In this document: positions 32,546 to 41,076 of the stretch, piece after piece
Position numbering within the stretch: the stretch's first letter is position 1
Layout: each line of letters starts with the position of its first letter
NCBI RefSeq assembly: GCF_007994075.1
Contig: NZ_VIWU01000001.1
Coordinates: 5,580,001 to 5,644,000, forward strand
From: Pseudonocardia hierapolitana
GTDB lineage: Bacteria; Actinomycetota; Actinomycetes; Mycobacteriales; Pseudonocardiaceae
DNA length: 64,000 nucleotides
Direction of reading: 5' to 3'
Position numbers and translations under genes: made by a program
Notes under the pieces: generated by a model
Database searches by the model: none
What the model was told of the DNA's origin: nothing
Seen by the model: only the letters and a program-made list of their open reading frames with translations

Positions 32546-33856
32546 ATGCGAATGGTTCTCGGGCTCGTCCTGCACACTTCGCACCAGGCCCGGCTGGCGA
32601 TGGCGAGCGAGGTGCTCACGGGCGTCCAGCTGGAGCTGGTGGTCTACGAGCAGGAGCGCGAGATCCGGCCCCAGGTCGAGGCGCTGCTGAACCGCGTCCA
32701 GCTGGACGGGATGCTCCTCGGCCGCGTGCCCTACGACGCGTGCCGCGACCTGCTGCCGCCGGACCTGCCGCTGTCGATCAACCGGTACGCGGAGCTCGAG
32801 CTCACGCTCACGCTCGGCCGCGCGCTCCAGCAGGGGTGGGCACCCGCGCCGGTCAGCATCGACACGTTCGACCGGTCGATCGTCGACGACGTCACCACGG
32901 CGCTGGGCATGAAGCCGGAGCAGGTCAACTGCCTTCCGTACGCGGCGGACATCTCCTACGACCAGATCATCGACTTCCACGAGCGATTCCTGGCCGAGCA
33001 CCCGGAGGGCTTCGTCATCACGGTCCGGAGCGAGGTCACCCGGGCGCTCGGCGGGAAGGTCCGGATGCTCAACGTCATCCCGCTGGAGTCGACGGTCCGA
33101 TCGGAGCTGCACGAGCTGGTGCTGCGGATCCAGTCGCAGCGGGCCAAGGAGCTCTCGTTCGCGGCGGGCATCTTCTCGGTGGTCGACTTCGACAAGCACT
33201 CCAACCTCGACCGGGCCCGCGTCGGGCTGTTGAACATGCTGCTGAACACCCCGGAGTTCGCCGACGCCTGGGTGGACACGCGCGGGAGCCGTGGCGTCGC
33301 GGTGCTGGCCCACCGGGCGCTGTTCAACGAGGTCACCCACAACTGGTCCGCGCTCCCCGTGGTCGGCACGGCCCAGGAGAGCCTCGGGATCCGCGTTGCG
33401 GCCGGGTTCGGGTTCGGGTCGTCGGCCCGCAAGTGCGTGGTGCTCGCCGAGAAGGCCGTGGCGCAGGCCGAGCAGACCGGCGCGCCCTGCGGCTTCCTGA
33501 TGGACGAGGACGGCCTGATGGTGGGGCCGTTGCGGCCTGGCGCCACCCCGCTGCGCTTCACCTACCGGGAGCACGGGCCGGAGCTCGAACGGCTCGCCCG
33601 CCGGGCCGGACTGTCCGCCGCCACGATCTCCCGGCTCGCGGCGCTCGAACGGAACCTCGCGGGGCGACCGCTGTCGCCGGGCGATCTCGCCGACGCGCTC
33701 CACATCACCGATCCGAGCGGGCGCCGGCTGATCCGCAAGTTGACCGCGAGCGGCCTGGCCGTGCCCCAGGGCAGCGCCCAGGCCAACCGCAGGGGAAGGC
33801 CGACCAGTCTCTACCAGCTGACGATCGCCGCGGCGATCGGAGAGGACGACCGATGA
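32546..33856 (+). CDS. Putative transcriptional regulator with PrpR-N-like sensor, degenerate palm domain and winged helix
   Basis: A 436-residue protein heading the catabolic operon. Residues about 1-190 form an alpha/beta domain resembling PrpR-type sensor domains (VSIDTFDRSIVDDVTTALG). Residues about 200-330 look like a degenerate nucleotide-cyclase/GGDEF-type palm domain (AAGIFSVVDFDKHSNLD, then GIRVAAGFGFGSSARKC), without the GG(D/E)EF motif. Residues about 345-430 form a winged helix with a basic wing (RRLIRKLTASGLAVPQ, then RRGRPTSLYQL). I do not know a named family with this order. Its stop overlaps the solute-binding protein start, so it probably senses the imported compound or a breakdown product and controls the operon. 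ATG 32546 is tentative; 32552 is possible. Confidence 0.7.
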   Translation: MRMVLGLVLHTSHQARLAMASEVLTGVQLELVVYEQEREIRPQVEALLNRVQLDGMLLGRVPYDACRDLLPPDLPLSINRYAELELTLTLGRALQQGWAPAPVSIDTFDRSIVDDVTTALGMKPEQVNCLPYAADISYDQIIDFHERFLAEHPEGFVITVRSEVTRALGGKVRMLNVIPLESTVRSELHELVLRIQSQRAKELSFAAGIFSVVDFDKHSNLDRARVGLLNMLLNTPEFADAWVDTRGSRGVAVLAHRALFNEVTHNWSALPVVGTAQESLGIRVAAGFGFGSSARKCVVLAEKAVAQAEQTGAPCGFLMDEDGLMVGPLRPGATPLRFTYREHGPELERLARRAGLSAATISRLAALERNLAGRPLSPGDLADALHITDPSGRRLIRKLTASGLAVPQGSAQANRRGRPTSLYQLTIAAAIGEDDR

Positions 33857-35181
33857 ACCCCTCCTTCAGTCGCCGTCGGGTGCTGCAGCTCGGCGCCCTC
33901 ACCGCGAGCCTGCCCGCGCTGAGCTCGGTACTGGCCGCCTGCGGGGGCGGTGGCGGCAGCGGTTCCGGTGCTGTGAAGTTCTCCGGCTGGGACTACGAGT
34001 CCGCCCTCGTCCAGCAGAACGTGGACCGCTTCACGCAGCTCAACCCGGATGTCCCGGTCGAGTACACGCCGATCACGAGCGCGCAGTACGTGCAGAAGAC
34101 CGTCGCGGAGTTCACCGCGGGCGACGGCCCGGACGCCCTCTACGTCTACGACGACTCCCTGGCCGGATGGGTGGCCGCCGAGTACCTGCAGCCCTTGGAC
34201 GGGCTGCCCGGCGTCGACGAGGTCTACGCCGGGATCTACCCGTCGAACGCGGAGGCGATGACGGTCGACGGCAAGCGGTACGGCCTGCCGTACTACACCG
34301 ACTCGCAGTGCCTGATCTACAACGAGGCCGTCCTGGCGAAGGCGGGGATCTCGGCGCCGCCCACGACCCTCGACGAGCTGGAGCAGCAGTCGCTGCGGAT
34401 CAAGGAAGCCGGGATCCTCGAGTTCCCGATCGGCCTGACCGCCCAGCTGCAGGACACCTGGTGGGCGTGGGTCTGGGGGCTCGTCTTCGCCAGCGGCGGC
34501 GACATGTTCGACGCGGCAGGCAACCCGGTCATGGACGGCATCGACCCGACGGCCCGGGACGTCTTCGCCTGGCTGCAGCGCGCCGCCACCGTCAGCAGGG
34601 TGATCGACCCCGCCGTGCTCCAGCTGCTGCCCGTGCCGCTGGACGACGCGATGAAGAACGAGCGGTACGCCTTCACGGTGGGCGCCCGGTACGCGCTGCG
34701 GGACTACAACGACCCGTCCCGGTCCAAGACCGCGGGCAACCTCAAGATCGCCTACATCCCCAGCCTCGACGGCAACGTGGTCGGCACCGTCAGCAACACC
34801 CGCATGTACGCGCTGAGCAAGGACACCGAGGTCAAGGACCAGGCGTTCCGGCTGCTCACCTACCTGGGCGGCTTCACCGACGGCCAGCCGTACACGGCGA
34901 AGTACTGGTTCCAGAAGAAGGGCCTCGGGTTCCCCTTCCGGGCACTGGAGCAGGACCAGGAGGTGCAGACCACGCTGGCCACCTTCGCCGACCCGACGAT
35001 CTACTCCGGCCTCGCCTCGCTCGCCCGGCCCCGTACGGCGATCAAGCAGCCCTGGTACAGCGAGTACGAGAACGAGCAGCAGAAGACCGTCCAGCAGCTG
35101 CTGTCCGACCAGACCTCCCCCGACGACGCCGTCAAGGCGCTGTCCGGGACCGTGACGTCGCTCAAGCAGAAGTACTCGTGA
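33853..35181 (+). CDS. ABC importer solute-binding lipoprotein (carbohydrate family 1)
   Basis: A 442-residue extracellular binding protein. The signal has twin Arg residues (SRRRVLQLGAL) and a lipobox LAAC with Cys30 as the lipid-anchored residue, so it is exported and membrane-tethered. The rest matches carbohydrate-type family 1 binding proteins (FTAGDGPDALYVYDDSLAGW, YGLPYYTDSQCLIYNEAVLAKAG in part). It captures the substrate for the two permeases that follow. ATG 33853 overlaps the regulator stop, and its own stop overlaps the first permease. Ligand type is inferred as a sugar, sugar acid or glycoside. Confidence 0.92.
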   Translation: MNPSFSRRRVLQLGALTASLPALSSVLAACGGGGGSGSGAVKFSGWDYESALVQQNVDRFTQLNPDVPVEYTPITSAQYVQKTVAEFTAGDGPDALYVYDDSLAGWVAAEYLQPLDGLPGVDEVYAGIYPSNAEAMTVDGKRYGLPYYTDSQCLIYNEAVLAKAGISAPPTTLDELEQQSLRIKEAGILEFPIGLTAQLQDTWWAWVWGLVFASGGDMFDAAGNPVMDGIDPTARDVFAWLQRAATVSRVIDPAVLQLLPVPLDDAMKNERYAFTVGARYALRDYNDPSRSKTAGNLKIAYIPSLDGNVVGTVSNTRMYALSKDTEVKDQAFRLLTYLGGFTDGQPYTAKYWFQKKGLGFPFRALEQDQEVQTTLATFADPTIYSGLASLARPRTAIKQPWYSEYENEQQKTVQQLLSDQTSPDDAVKALSGTVTSLKQKYS

Positions 35182-36122
35182 CGATCACCGCCGTCGACAC
35201 CGAGAAGCCGCGCGCCGATGCGGCTCCCCGTCCGCGGCGGGGGCTCGGCGACACCGCGCGCGCCTACCTGCTGAACGCGCCCGCGATGATCGTCATCGGG
35301 CTGCTGGTGGCGTACCCGATCGCCTACTCGTTCTGGCTCTCGCTGCACCGGTACAACCTGAAGCTGCCGGCGCTGGAACGGTTCGTCTGGTTCCAGAACT
35401 ACGTCTCGCTTATCAGCGATCCGACGTTCCTCAGCTCGCTGCGGGTCACCGTCGCGTTCGTCGTGGTCGTGCTCGTCCTGACGGTGGTGCTCGGCACGGC
35501 GCTGGCGCTCGTGCTGAACGAGACGTTCCTCGGGCGCGGCGTGCTGCGCAGCCTCGTGCTGCTGCCGTGGGCGATGCCCGGCGTGGTGAACGGCCTGATG
35601 TGGCGCACGATCTTCGACGCGAAGACCGGGGCGCTCAACGGCCTGCTGCTGCAGCTGGGCCTCATCGACTCCTACCAGGCCTGGCTGACCTCGCCCTCCG
35701 GCGCGTTCTTCATCACCGCGTTCGCGCAGGTCTGGAACACGCTGCCGTTCACCGTGATCATCCTGCTCGCCGGGCTGTCGACGATCCCGGGCGAGCAGTA
35801 CGACGCGGCCAAGGTCGACCGGGCCGGGGTCCTGCAGCGGTTCACGCAGGTCACGCTCCCGTGGCTGCTGCACCCGCTGTTGATCGTGCTCATCCTGGAG
35901 ACGATGAACGCCTTCCGGGCGTTCGACACGATCTACGTGCTCACCGGGGGCGGGCCCGGCGACGCGACCAACGTGATCGCCGTGCTCAACGTCCGCACCG
36001 TGCTGACCTACACCGACTTCGGCCTGGGCAGCGCCTACTCCTGGGTGATCACGATCGTCACGCTCGTGATCTCGATCGGCTACATCTCGACGCTGTACCA
36101 GAGGGGGCGGATCGACGTATGA
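35178..36122 (+). CDS. ABC importer permease, MalF/UgpA type
   Basis: A 314-residue inner-membrane permease with six helices. The EAA loop that contacts the ATPase reads EQYDAAKVDRAGVLQRFTQV, with the following TLPWL. It has the short N-terminal extension typical of UgpA-like rather than long MalF proteins. The GTG start overlaps the binding-protein stop (GTGA), and its stop overlaps the next permease. Confidence 0.93.
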   Translation: MTITAVDTEKPRADAAPRPRRGLGDTARAYLLNAPAMIVIGLLVAYPIAYSFWLSLHRYNLKLPALERFVWFQNYVSLISDPTFLSSLRVTVAFVVVVLVLTVVLGTALALVLNETFLGRGVLRSLVLLPWAMPGVVNGLMWRTIFDAKTGALNGLLLQLGLIDSYQAWLTSPSGAFFITAFAQVWNTLPFTVIILLAGLSTIPGEQYDAAKVDRAGVLQRFTQVTLPWLLHPLLIVLILETMNAFRAFDTIYVLTGGGPGDATNVIAVLNVRTVLTYTDFGLGSAYSWVITIVTLVISIGYISTLYQRGRIDV

Positions 36123-36973
36123 CCCGAAAAGTCGTTCTGTACGCCCTGGCGATCGGGTTCGCGCTCTACCTCGTGGTGCCGTTCTACTGGATCGTCAACA
36201 TGAGCTTCATGCACGAGGTGGACGCCGCCTCGGTGCCGCCGCATTTCCTCCCGCACGACCCCACCGCGGCGAACTACCTCAGTTTCGTGAATCCGAGCAC
36301 CGACCAGGCGCTCGTCGGGTCGAACGCCGTGGGGGACACGCCGTACGCGGTGCTGAACAGCCTCGTCGTGGCGTTCTCGACGGCGGTCGTGAACCTCGTG
36401 CTCGGCACGTTCGCCGCCTACTCGTTCTCGCGGATCCAGTTCCGCGGCAGCCAGGTGCTGCTGATCGTCTACCTGCTGACGCGGATGGTGCCGGGCATCG
36501 CGATCATCATCCCGTTCTACCTGGTGATGCGCGCGCTCGACCTGCTCGACACCTACGGCGCGCTGATCCTGTCCTACACGACGTTCGCGCTGCCGATCAC
36601 GATCTGGATCCTCAAGGACTACTTCCGCACGGTGCCGCGGGAACTGGAGGACGCCGCGCGCGTCGACCGCTGCGGCTGGTTCCGCATGATGTGGACGGTG
36701 TTCCTCCCGATCTCCGCACCAGGGCTCGTGGCTGCGGCGATCTTCTCCTTCATGACGGCGTGGAACGAGTTCATGTTCGCGCTGTTCATGACCAGCAGCA
36801 TCAGCTCGCAGACCATCCCGGTGATCGCGGCCAACTTCGCCACCGACCTGAACACGCAGGTCACGTTGATGGCGGCGGCGGGCGTGCTGGCCGTGGTGCC
36901 GCCGCTGGTGCTGGTGCTGATCTGCCAGCGGTTGATCGTGCAGGGCATGGCGGCCGGTTCGGTGAAGGGATAG
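36119..36973 (+). CDS. ABC importer permease, MalG/UgpE type
   Basis: A 284-residue permease with six helices. The EAA loop reads ELEDAARVDRCGWFRMMWTV, with FLPIS after it. It pairs with the preceding permease to form the membrane channel. ATG 36119 overlaps the previous stop; the ATPase gene starts three bases after its own stop. It ends GMAAGSVKG, the usual family end. Confidence 0.93.
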   Translation: MTRKVVLYALAIGFALYLVVPFYWIVNMSFMHEVDAASVPPHFLPHDPTAANYLSFVNPSTDQALVGSNAVGDTPYAVLNSLVVAFSTAVVNLVLGTFAAYSFSRIQFRGSQVLLIVYLLTRMVPGIAIIIPFYLVMRALDLLDTYGALILSYTTFALPITIWILKDYFRTVPRELEDAARVDRCGWFRMMWTVFLPISAPGLVAAAIFSFMTAWNEFMFALFMTSSISSQTIPVIAANFATDLNTQVTLMAAAGVLAVVPPLVLVLICQRLIVQGMAAGSVKG

Positions 36974-36976
36974 ACG

Positions 36977-38098
36977 ATGGCCGAGGTCAGGCTGGAGAAC
37001 GTGCGCAAGGAGTTCGGCGGCGTCGTCGCCGTCGAGGACGTCTCGTTGACGGTGGCCGACCGCGAGTTCCTGACGCTCGTGGGGCCGTCCGGCTGCGGGA
37101 AGTCCACGACGCTGCGGATGATCTGCGGGCTGGAACGCATGTCGGGGGGCCAGGTCTTCTTCGACGACGTGCCGGTGGCGCACCTGCCGGCCAACAAGCG
37201 CGACGTGGCGATGGTGTTCCAGAGCTACGCGCTCTACCCGCACAAGACCGTGGCGCAGAACCTCGGGTTCGCCCTGCGCAACCTGCGGGTGCCGAAGGCG
37301 GAGATCGCCGCCCGCGTGGACGAGGTGGCCGCGTCGCTGGGCATCGAGAGCCTCCTGGAACGCAAGCCCAAGGAGCTCTCCGGCGGGCAGCGGCAGCGGG
37401 TGGCGCTCGGGCGCGCGGTGATCCGGGACGCAGGCGCGTACCTGCTGGACGAGCCGCTGTCCAACCTCGACGCGCAGCTGCGCGGCTCCATGCGCGCCGA
37501 GCTGAAGCGGCTGCACGCCGACCTGAGCCGGACCTTCATCTACGTCACCCACGACCAGGTCGAGGCGATGACGATGTCGGACCGGATCGCGGTGATGAAG
37601 GACGGCCTCGTGCAGCAGTGCGCGTCACCCGAGGAGATCTACGCCAGGCCGGCGAACCTGTTCGTCGCGTCGTTCATGGGGAGCCCGCCGATGAACTTCC
37701 TGACGGGCGAGGTGCAGCGCGACGGCGGGCGGCTGCTCTTCCGGCACGGGGCGGTCACGATCGAGCTGCCCGAGCACGCCGGCGCGGCGGTCGACGAGCT
37801 CGCCGGCCGGGACGCGGTGTTGGGCATCCGGCCGGAGGACGTGCTGCTCGCCGGCTCGGGGGGCGCCGCGGGGCAGATATTCGTGGCCGAGCTGCTCGGC
37901 GCCGACGTGCTGGTCACGGTGCGGCTGGGGGAGGAGCTGGTCAAGGCCCGCGTGCCCGCCCCGTACGACGGCCGCGTCAACGCCGCGGTCTCGGTGGTCA
38001 TCGACCCGGACAAGGTGCACCTCTTCGATCCGTCCGACGGGCGCGCGGTGCTGGCCGCGCGGTCGGCCAGTGTTCCGAACCGGCAGGAGAGCCTGTGA
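36977..38098 (+). CDS. ABC importer ATPase, UgpC/MsmK type
   Basis: A 373-residue ATPase. Walker A is GPSGCGKST, the signature LSGGQRQRVALGRA, Walker B AYLLDEPLSNLD, and the switch His is in YVTHDQVEAMTM. The C-terminal OB-fold/TOBE domain (from about 240, including LGIRPEDVLL) is typical of carbohydrate importers that can share ATPases. That this operon has its own copy makes the importer complete. The stop overlaps the GTG of the first esterase, linking uptake and catabolism in one transcript. Confidence 0.94.
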   Translation: MAEVRLENVRKEFGGVVAVEDVSLTVADREFLTLVGPSGCGKSTTLRMICGLERMSGGQVFFDDVPVAHLPANKRDVAMVFQSYALYPHKTVAQNLGFALRNLRVPKAEIAARVDEVAASLGIESLLERKPKELSGGQRQRVALGRAVIRDAGAYLLDEPLSNLDAQLRGSMRAELKRLHADLSRTFIYVTHDQVEAMTMSDRIAVMKDGLVQQCASPEEIYARPANLFVASFMGSPPMNFLTGEVQRDGGRLLFRHGAVTIELPEHAGAAVDELAGRDAVLGIRPEDVLLAGSGGAAGQIFVAELLGADVLVTVRLGEELVKARVPAPYDGRVNAAVSVVIDPDKVHLFDPSDGRAVLAARSASVPNRQESL

Positions 38099-39003
38099 CC
38101 CAGGTGAACGTGTATCGGCCCGACGATTTCGACGACTTCTGGAACACGACCCTGGAGCAGGTCGCGCGGGTGCCGCTGCGGCCGTCCTTCGAGTACGTGG
38201 CGGAGCGCTCCACCGACGAGGTCGCGGTCTTCGACGTGCACTACGACAGCTGGGAGGGCGTGCGGATCTCCGGCTGGTACGCGGTTCCGCGCGAGGCCGG
38301 GCCGCACCCGGCGCTCATGCTGGTGCCCGGGTACATCTCCGAGCCGGTCATCCCGCGGAGCTGGGCGCAGAAGGGCTACGCCGCGTTCGCGGTGGCCCCG
38401 CGCGGCAAGCTCCGGTCGAACCAGCGGTACGACCCCGGCTATCCGGGGTTGCTCGTGGACAACATCGTGGATCACAACACCTACGGCTACCGCGGGTTCT
38501 ACGTCGACGCCGTGCGGGCCGTGGACGCGGTGCTCACCCGGCCGGAGGTGGACGCCGACCGGGTGGGCGTGCACGGCTCCAGCCAGGGCGGCGCGCTCAC
38601 CATCACCACCGCCGCGCTGCTGCCCGGCGTCGTGACGTGCGGGGCGGCCGGCGCTCCGTACCTGTGCGGCTTCATGGACTCCGCACGGCTCACGCACTCC
38701 TACCCCTACGAGGAGATCAACGAGTACCTGCGGGACCATCCCGACCATGAGCAGTTGGTCGCGGAGTCCGTCGGCTACTACGACGGCATCAACTTCGCCC
38801 CGAACATCCAGGCCCCCATGTTGGTGTACATCGGCCTCGAGGACGACGTCTGCCCGCCGGAAACCGGGTTCGCGGTGCACGAGGCGATGAAGTGCGAGAA
38901 GGAGCTGCTCACCTACGAGCGCTGCGGCCACGACGCGGGGCACCACTGGGCGATGGAGAAGGTCGAGGCGTTCCTCGCCGGGCACCTGGGGGTGGCCCGG
39001 TGA
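38095..39003 (+). CDS. Acetyl-xylan-esterase-like alpha/beta hydrolase (AXE1 / cephalosporin-C deacetylase family)
   Basis: A 302-residue alpha/beta hydrolase of the AXE1 family. The nucleophile elbow is GSSQGG with Ser163, the acid is in the LEDDVCPPE stretch and the His in GHDAGHHW near the C terminus. Family members remove acetyl groups from sugars and related compounds. No signal peptide is seen, so it acts in the cytoplasm after uptake. It overlaps the ATPase gene (GTGA). The substrate is not known; acylated amino sugars or glycosides fit the neighbours. Confidence 0.85.
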   Translation: MTQVNVYRPDDFDDFWNTTLEQVARVPLRPSFEYVAERSTDEVAVFDVHYDSWEGVRISGWYAVPREAGPHPALMLVPGYISEPVIPRSWAQKGYAAFAVAPRGKLRSNQRYDPGYPGLLVDNIVDHNTYGYRGFYVDAVRAVDAVLTRPEVDADRVGVHGSSQGGALTITTAALLPGVVTCGAAGAPYLCGFMDSARLTHSYPYEEINEYLRDHPDHEQLVAESVGYYDGINFAPNIQAPMLVYIGLEDDVCPPETGFAVHEAMKCEKELLTYERCGHDAGHHWAMEKVEAFLAGHLGVAR

Positions 39004-39073
39004 GCGAGCTCGCGAGCGAATCATGTTGCAGCGCCTGCGCGAAGCGCCGGCCGAGCGTCAGCGAGGCCGAGCG
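39004..39073 (+). other. 70-base spacer, the only sizeable gap in the catabolic operon
   Basis: All other gene junctions in this operon overlap or are within three bases. This gap contains the palindrome GCGAGCTCGC and repeated GAGCG/GCGAG words (GAGCGTCAGCGAGGCCGAGCG near its end). It may be a small insertion or a processing site; nothing coding is seen. Confidence 0.4.
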
Positions 39074-39928
39074 ATGAGCGGGTTCGAGGAGTACTGGGAC
39101 GCCGTCGACGCCGAGCTGGCCGCGCTGCCGGCGCGTCCGGTGCTGGAGCGCATCCCGCGCCGGTGCACCGCCGACTTCACCGGCTACGAGGTGCGGCTCA
39201 CGAGCATCGGCCCGTACCGGATCTTCGGCTACCTCAGCGTGCCGACGGGGAAGGGGCCGTTCCCGGCGCTGCTCACGACCCCGCGGTACGGCAGCGTGAA
39301 CAACCCGCCGCACCACAACGACCGGCTCCGGTACGTCACGTTGACGATCGCGCACCGCGGCCAGCGCACCGCCGACTCGCCGTACGCTGCCGCGTACCCG
39401 GGCCTGCTGACCGACGGGATCGCCGACCCGGCCGGCTACGTCTACCGCGGGATCGTCGCCGACTGCCTCCGGGCGGCCGAGTACCTGACCGGCCTGCCGG
39501 AGGTCGACATCTCCCGGGTGGCGGCCGTCGGTGACGACCTCGCGCTGCTCACGGCCGCCCGGCGTCCCGTGTTCGCCGCGTTGCAGCTCACCGGCACCCT
39601 GCTCCACCGGGCGGCCGAGCAGGCCGACGCGGACTACCCGGCGGCCGAGTTCGGCGACCACCTTCGGGCGCATCCCACCGACGCCGAGGCCGTACGCCGG
39701 ACGCTGGCGTTCTTCGACGTGGAACGGCACGCGCCCGCGGTGACGGCGGCCGCCCGCGTCGAGATCCCGGGCGCGGACAGCCCGCTCTCGACGCTCGCCG
39801 AGGAGCTCGGCGCGCAGCGCTACACCCTGACCCACCACGGGCAGGCCGACAACGACGCGGCGGACGCCTGGCTGGCAGGCCGGTTCGGCGTGCCGGCGAT
39901 GTCGCGATTCACCAGGGCAGCGGGATGA
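39074..39928 (+). CDS. AXE1-like alpha/beta-hydrolase-fold protein lacking the catalytic Ser
   Basis: A 284-residue relative of the preceding esterase: both begin FxxYW/DFWN-like, share the RISG/RIFGY beta strand and the YPGLL and YRG motifs. At the nucleophile elbow, where the first protein has GSSQGG, this one has GDDLAL (Gly153-Asp154-Asp155), so Ser is replaced by Asp. It is therefore probably not an esterase of the usual mechanism. It may be a partner subunit of the active paralogue, a binding protein, or an enzyme of a different chemistry. The C-terminal His (THHGQADND) is kept. ATG 39074 is the best start; its stop overlaps the next gene. Confidence 0.72.
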   Translation: MSGFEEYWDAVDAELAALPARPVLERIPRRCTADFTGYEVRLTSIGPYRIFGYLSVPTGKGPFPALLTTPRYGSVNNPPHHNDRLRYVTLTIAHRGQRTADSPYAAAYPGLLTDGIADPAGYVYRGIVADCLRAAEYLTGLPEVDISRVAAVGDDLALLTAARRPVFAALQLTGTLLHRAAEQADADYPAAEFGDHLRAHPTDAEAVRRTLAFFDVERHAPAVTAAARVEIPGADSPLSTLAEELGAQRYTLTHHGQADNDAADAWLAGRFGVPAMSRFTRAAG

Positions 39929-41076
39929 CCACCATCGAGAACCGGTACCAGAACGAGGTCTACGCGGAGCTGGGCGTGCGCCCGGTGGTGAACGCAGCGG
40001 CCACCCTGACGAGGCTCGGCGGCTCGCTGGTGGCGCCGCCGGTGCTGCCCGCGATGGCCGCGGCCGCCCGGAACTTCGTCGACGTCGTCGACCTGGGTCG
40101 TGCGGTCGGACGCAGGCTGGCGGAGTCCACCCGCAACGAGGCGGCGTACGTCTCCAACGGTGCGGCGGCATTGCTCACGCTCGGCGTGACGGCCTGCATC
40201 GCCCGCGCGAAGGGCGGCGGCCTCGTCGAGGACCTGCCCTACCTGGATCGGACCGGCGAGAAGACGGTCATCATGTACCGCGACCAGCGCAACCCGTACG
40301 ACTACGCGGTGCGTCAGGTCGGGGTGCGGATCGTCGAGGTGGGGCCGGAGCCCGCCGAGCTGGAGGCGGCGATCGACGGCCGCACGGCGTGCGTGCTCTG
40401 GTTCGCGGGCGAGCACTTCGCCGCCGGGGCGCTGCCGATCGAGCAGGTGGTGGAGATCGCCCACAAGGCCGGCGTGCCGGTGCTGGTCGACGCCGCGGCC
40501 CAGATCCCGCCCGTGTCCTCGCTGTGGCACTTCACCACGGAGGTCGGGGCCGACGGGGCGATCTTCAGCGGCGGCAAGGGACTGCGTGGCCCGCAGTCTA
40601 CCGGCCTCATGGTCGGGAAGGAGTGGCTGATCGCGGCGGCGCGGGCCAACGGGGCGCCCAACCACTCCCTCGGCCGCGGGATGAAGGTCGGCAAGGAGGA
40701 GCTGCTCGGGTTGCTGGCGGCGGTGGAGTGGACCCTCCAGCAGGACGAACCGGCACTGATCGCGGCGTACGAGGCCTCGGTCGAGAAGTGGATCCTCGGG
40801 TTGTCCGGGCTGGACGGGATCACGGTCAGCCGGGGCTACCCGAGCGAGGCGGGCCAGCCGCACGGCCGCGCGATCGTCGAGATCGGCCCGGACTCGGGGT
40901 GGAGCCGCGACGAGCTCATCGGGGCGCTGTGGCGCAACGACCCCGCGATCGCGGTGGCCCCGGACGGCACGCGGGCCATCGCACTCAACCCGCAGACCCT
41001 GCAGCCCGGTGAGGACGAACTCGTCCTCGCCGAACTGCAACGACTGCTGCGAATGAGAACCAAGGAGGATCTCTAG
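39925..41076 (+). CDS. SelA-like PLP-dependent enzyme, possible ammonia-lyase
   Basis: A 383-residue fold-type I PLP enzyme of the SelA/DgaE group. The PLP Lys is Lys218 in FSGGKGLRGPQSTG, preceded by VLVDAAAQIPP with the Asp that binds the pyridine nitrogen. The N terminus VRPVVNAAATLTRLGGS is the family hallmark. True SelA needs a long N-terminal domain and a selenocysteine system, which are absent; DgaE-type members eliminate ammonia from D-glucosaminate 6-phosphate. A beta-elimination or deamination of a polyhydroxy amino acid is thus the best guess. It overlaps the previous gene (ATGA) and shares one base with the next, a RidA protein that would handle an enamine product. Confidence 0.82.
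   Translation: MTTIENRYQNEVYAELGVRPVVNAAATLTRLGGSLVAPPVLPAMAAAARNFVDVVDLGRAVGRRLAESTRNEAAYVSNGAAALLTLGVTACIARAKGGGLVEDLPYLDRTGEKTVIMYRDQRNPYDYAVRQVGVRIVEVGPEPAELEAAIDGRTACVLWFAGEHFAAGALPIEQVVEIAHKAGVPVLVDAAAQIPPVSSLWHFTTEVGADGAIFSGGKGLRGPQSTGLMVGKEWLIAAARANGAPNHSLGRGMKVGKEELLGLLAAVEWTLQQDEPALIAAYEASVEKWILGLSGLDGITVSRGYPSEAGQPHGRAIVEIGPDSGWSRDELIGALWRNDPAIAVAPDGTRAIALNPQTLQPGEDELVLAELQRLLRMRTKEDL

Noticed and set aside
39925-41076. True selenocysteine synthase (SelA)
   Set aside because: The protein is shorter than SelA, and no selB or selD gene is near; SelA-like catabolic enzymes fit the operon better.
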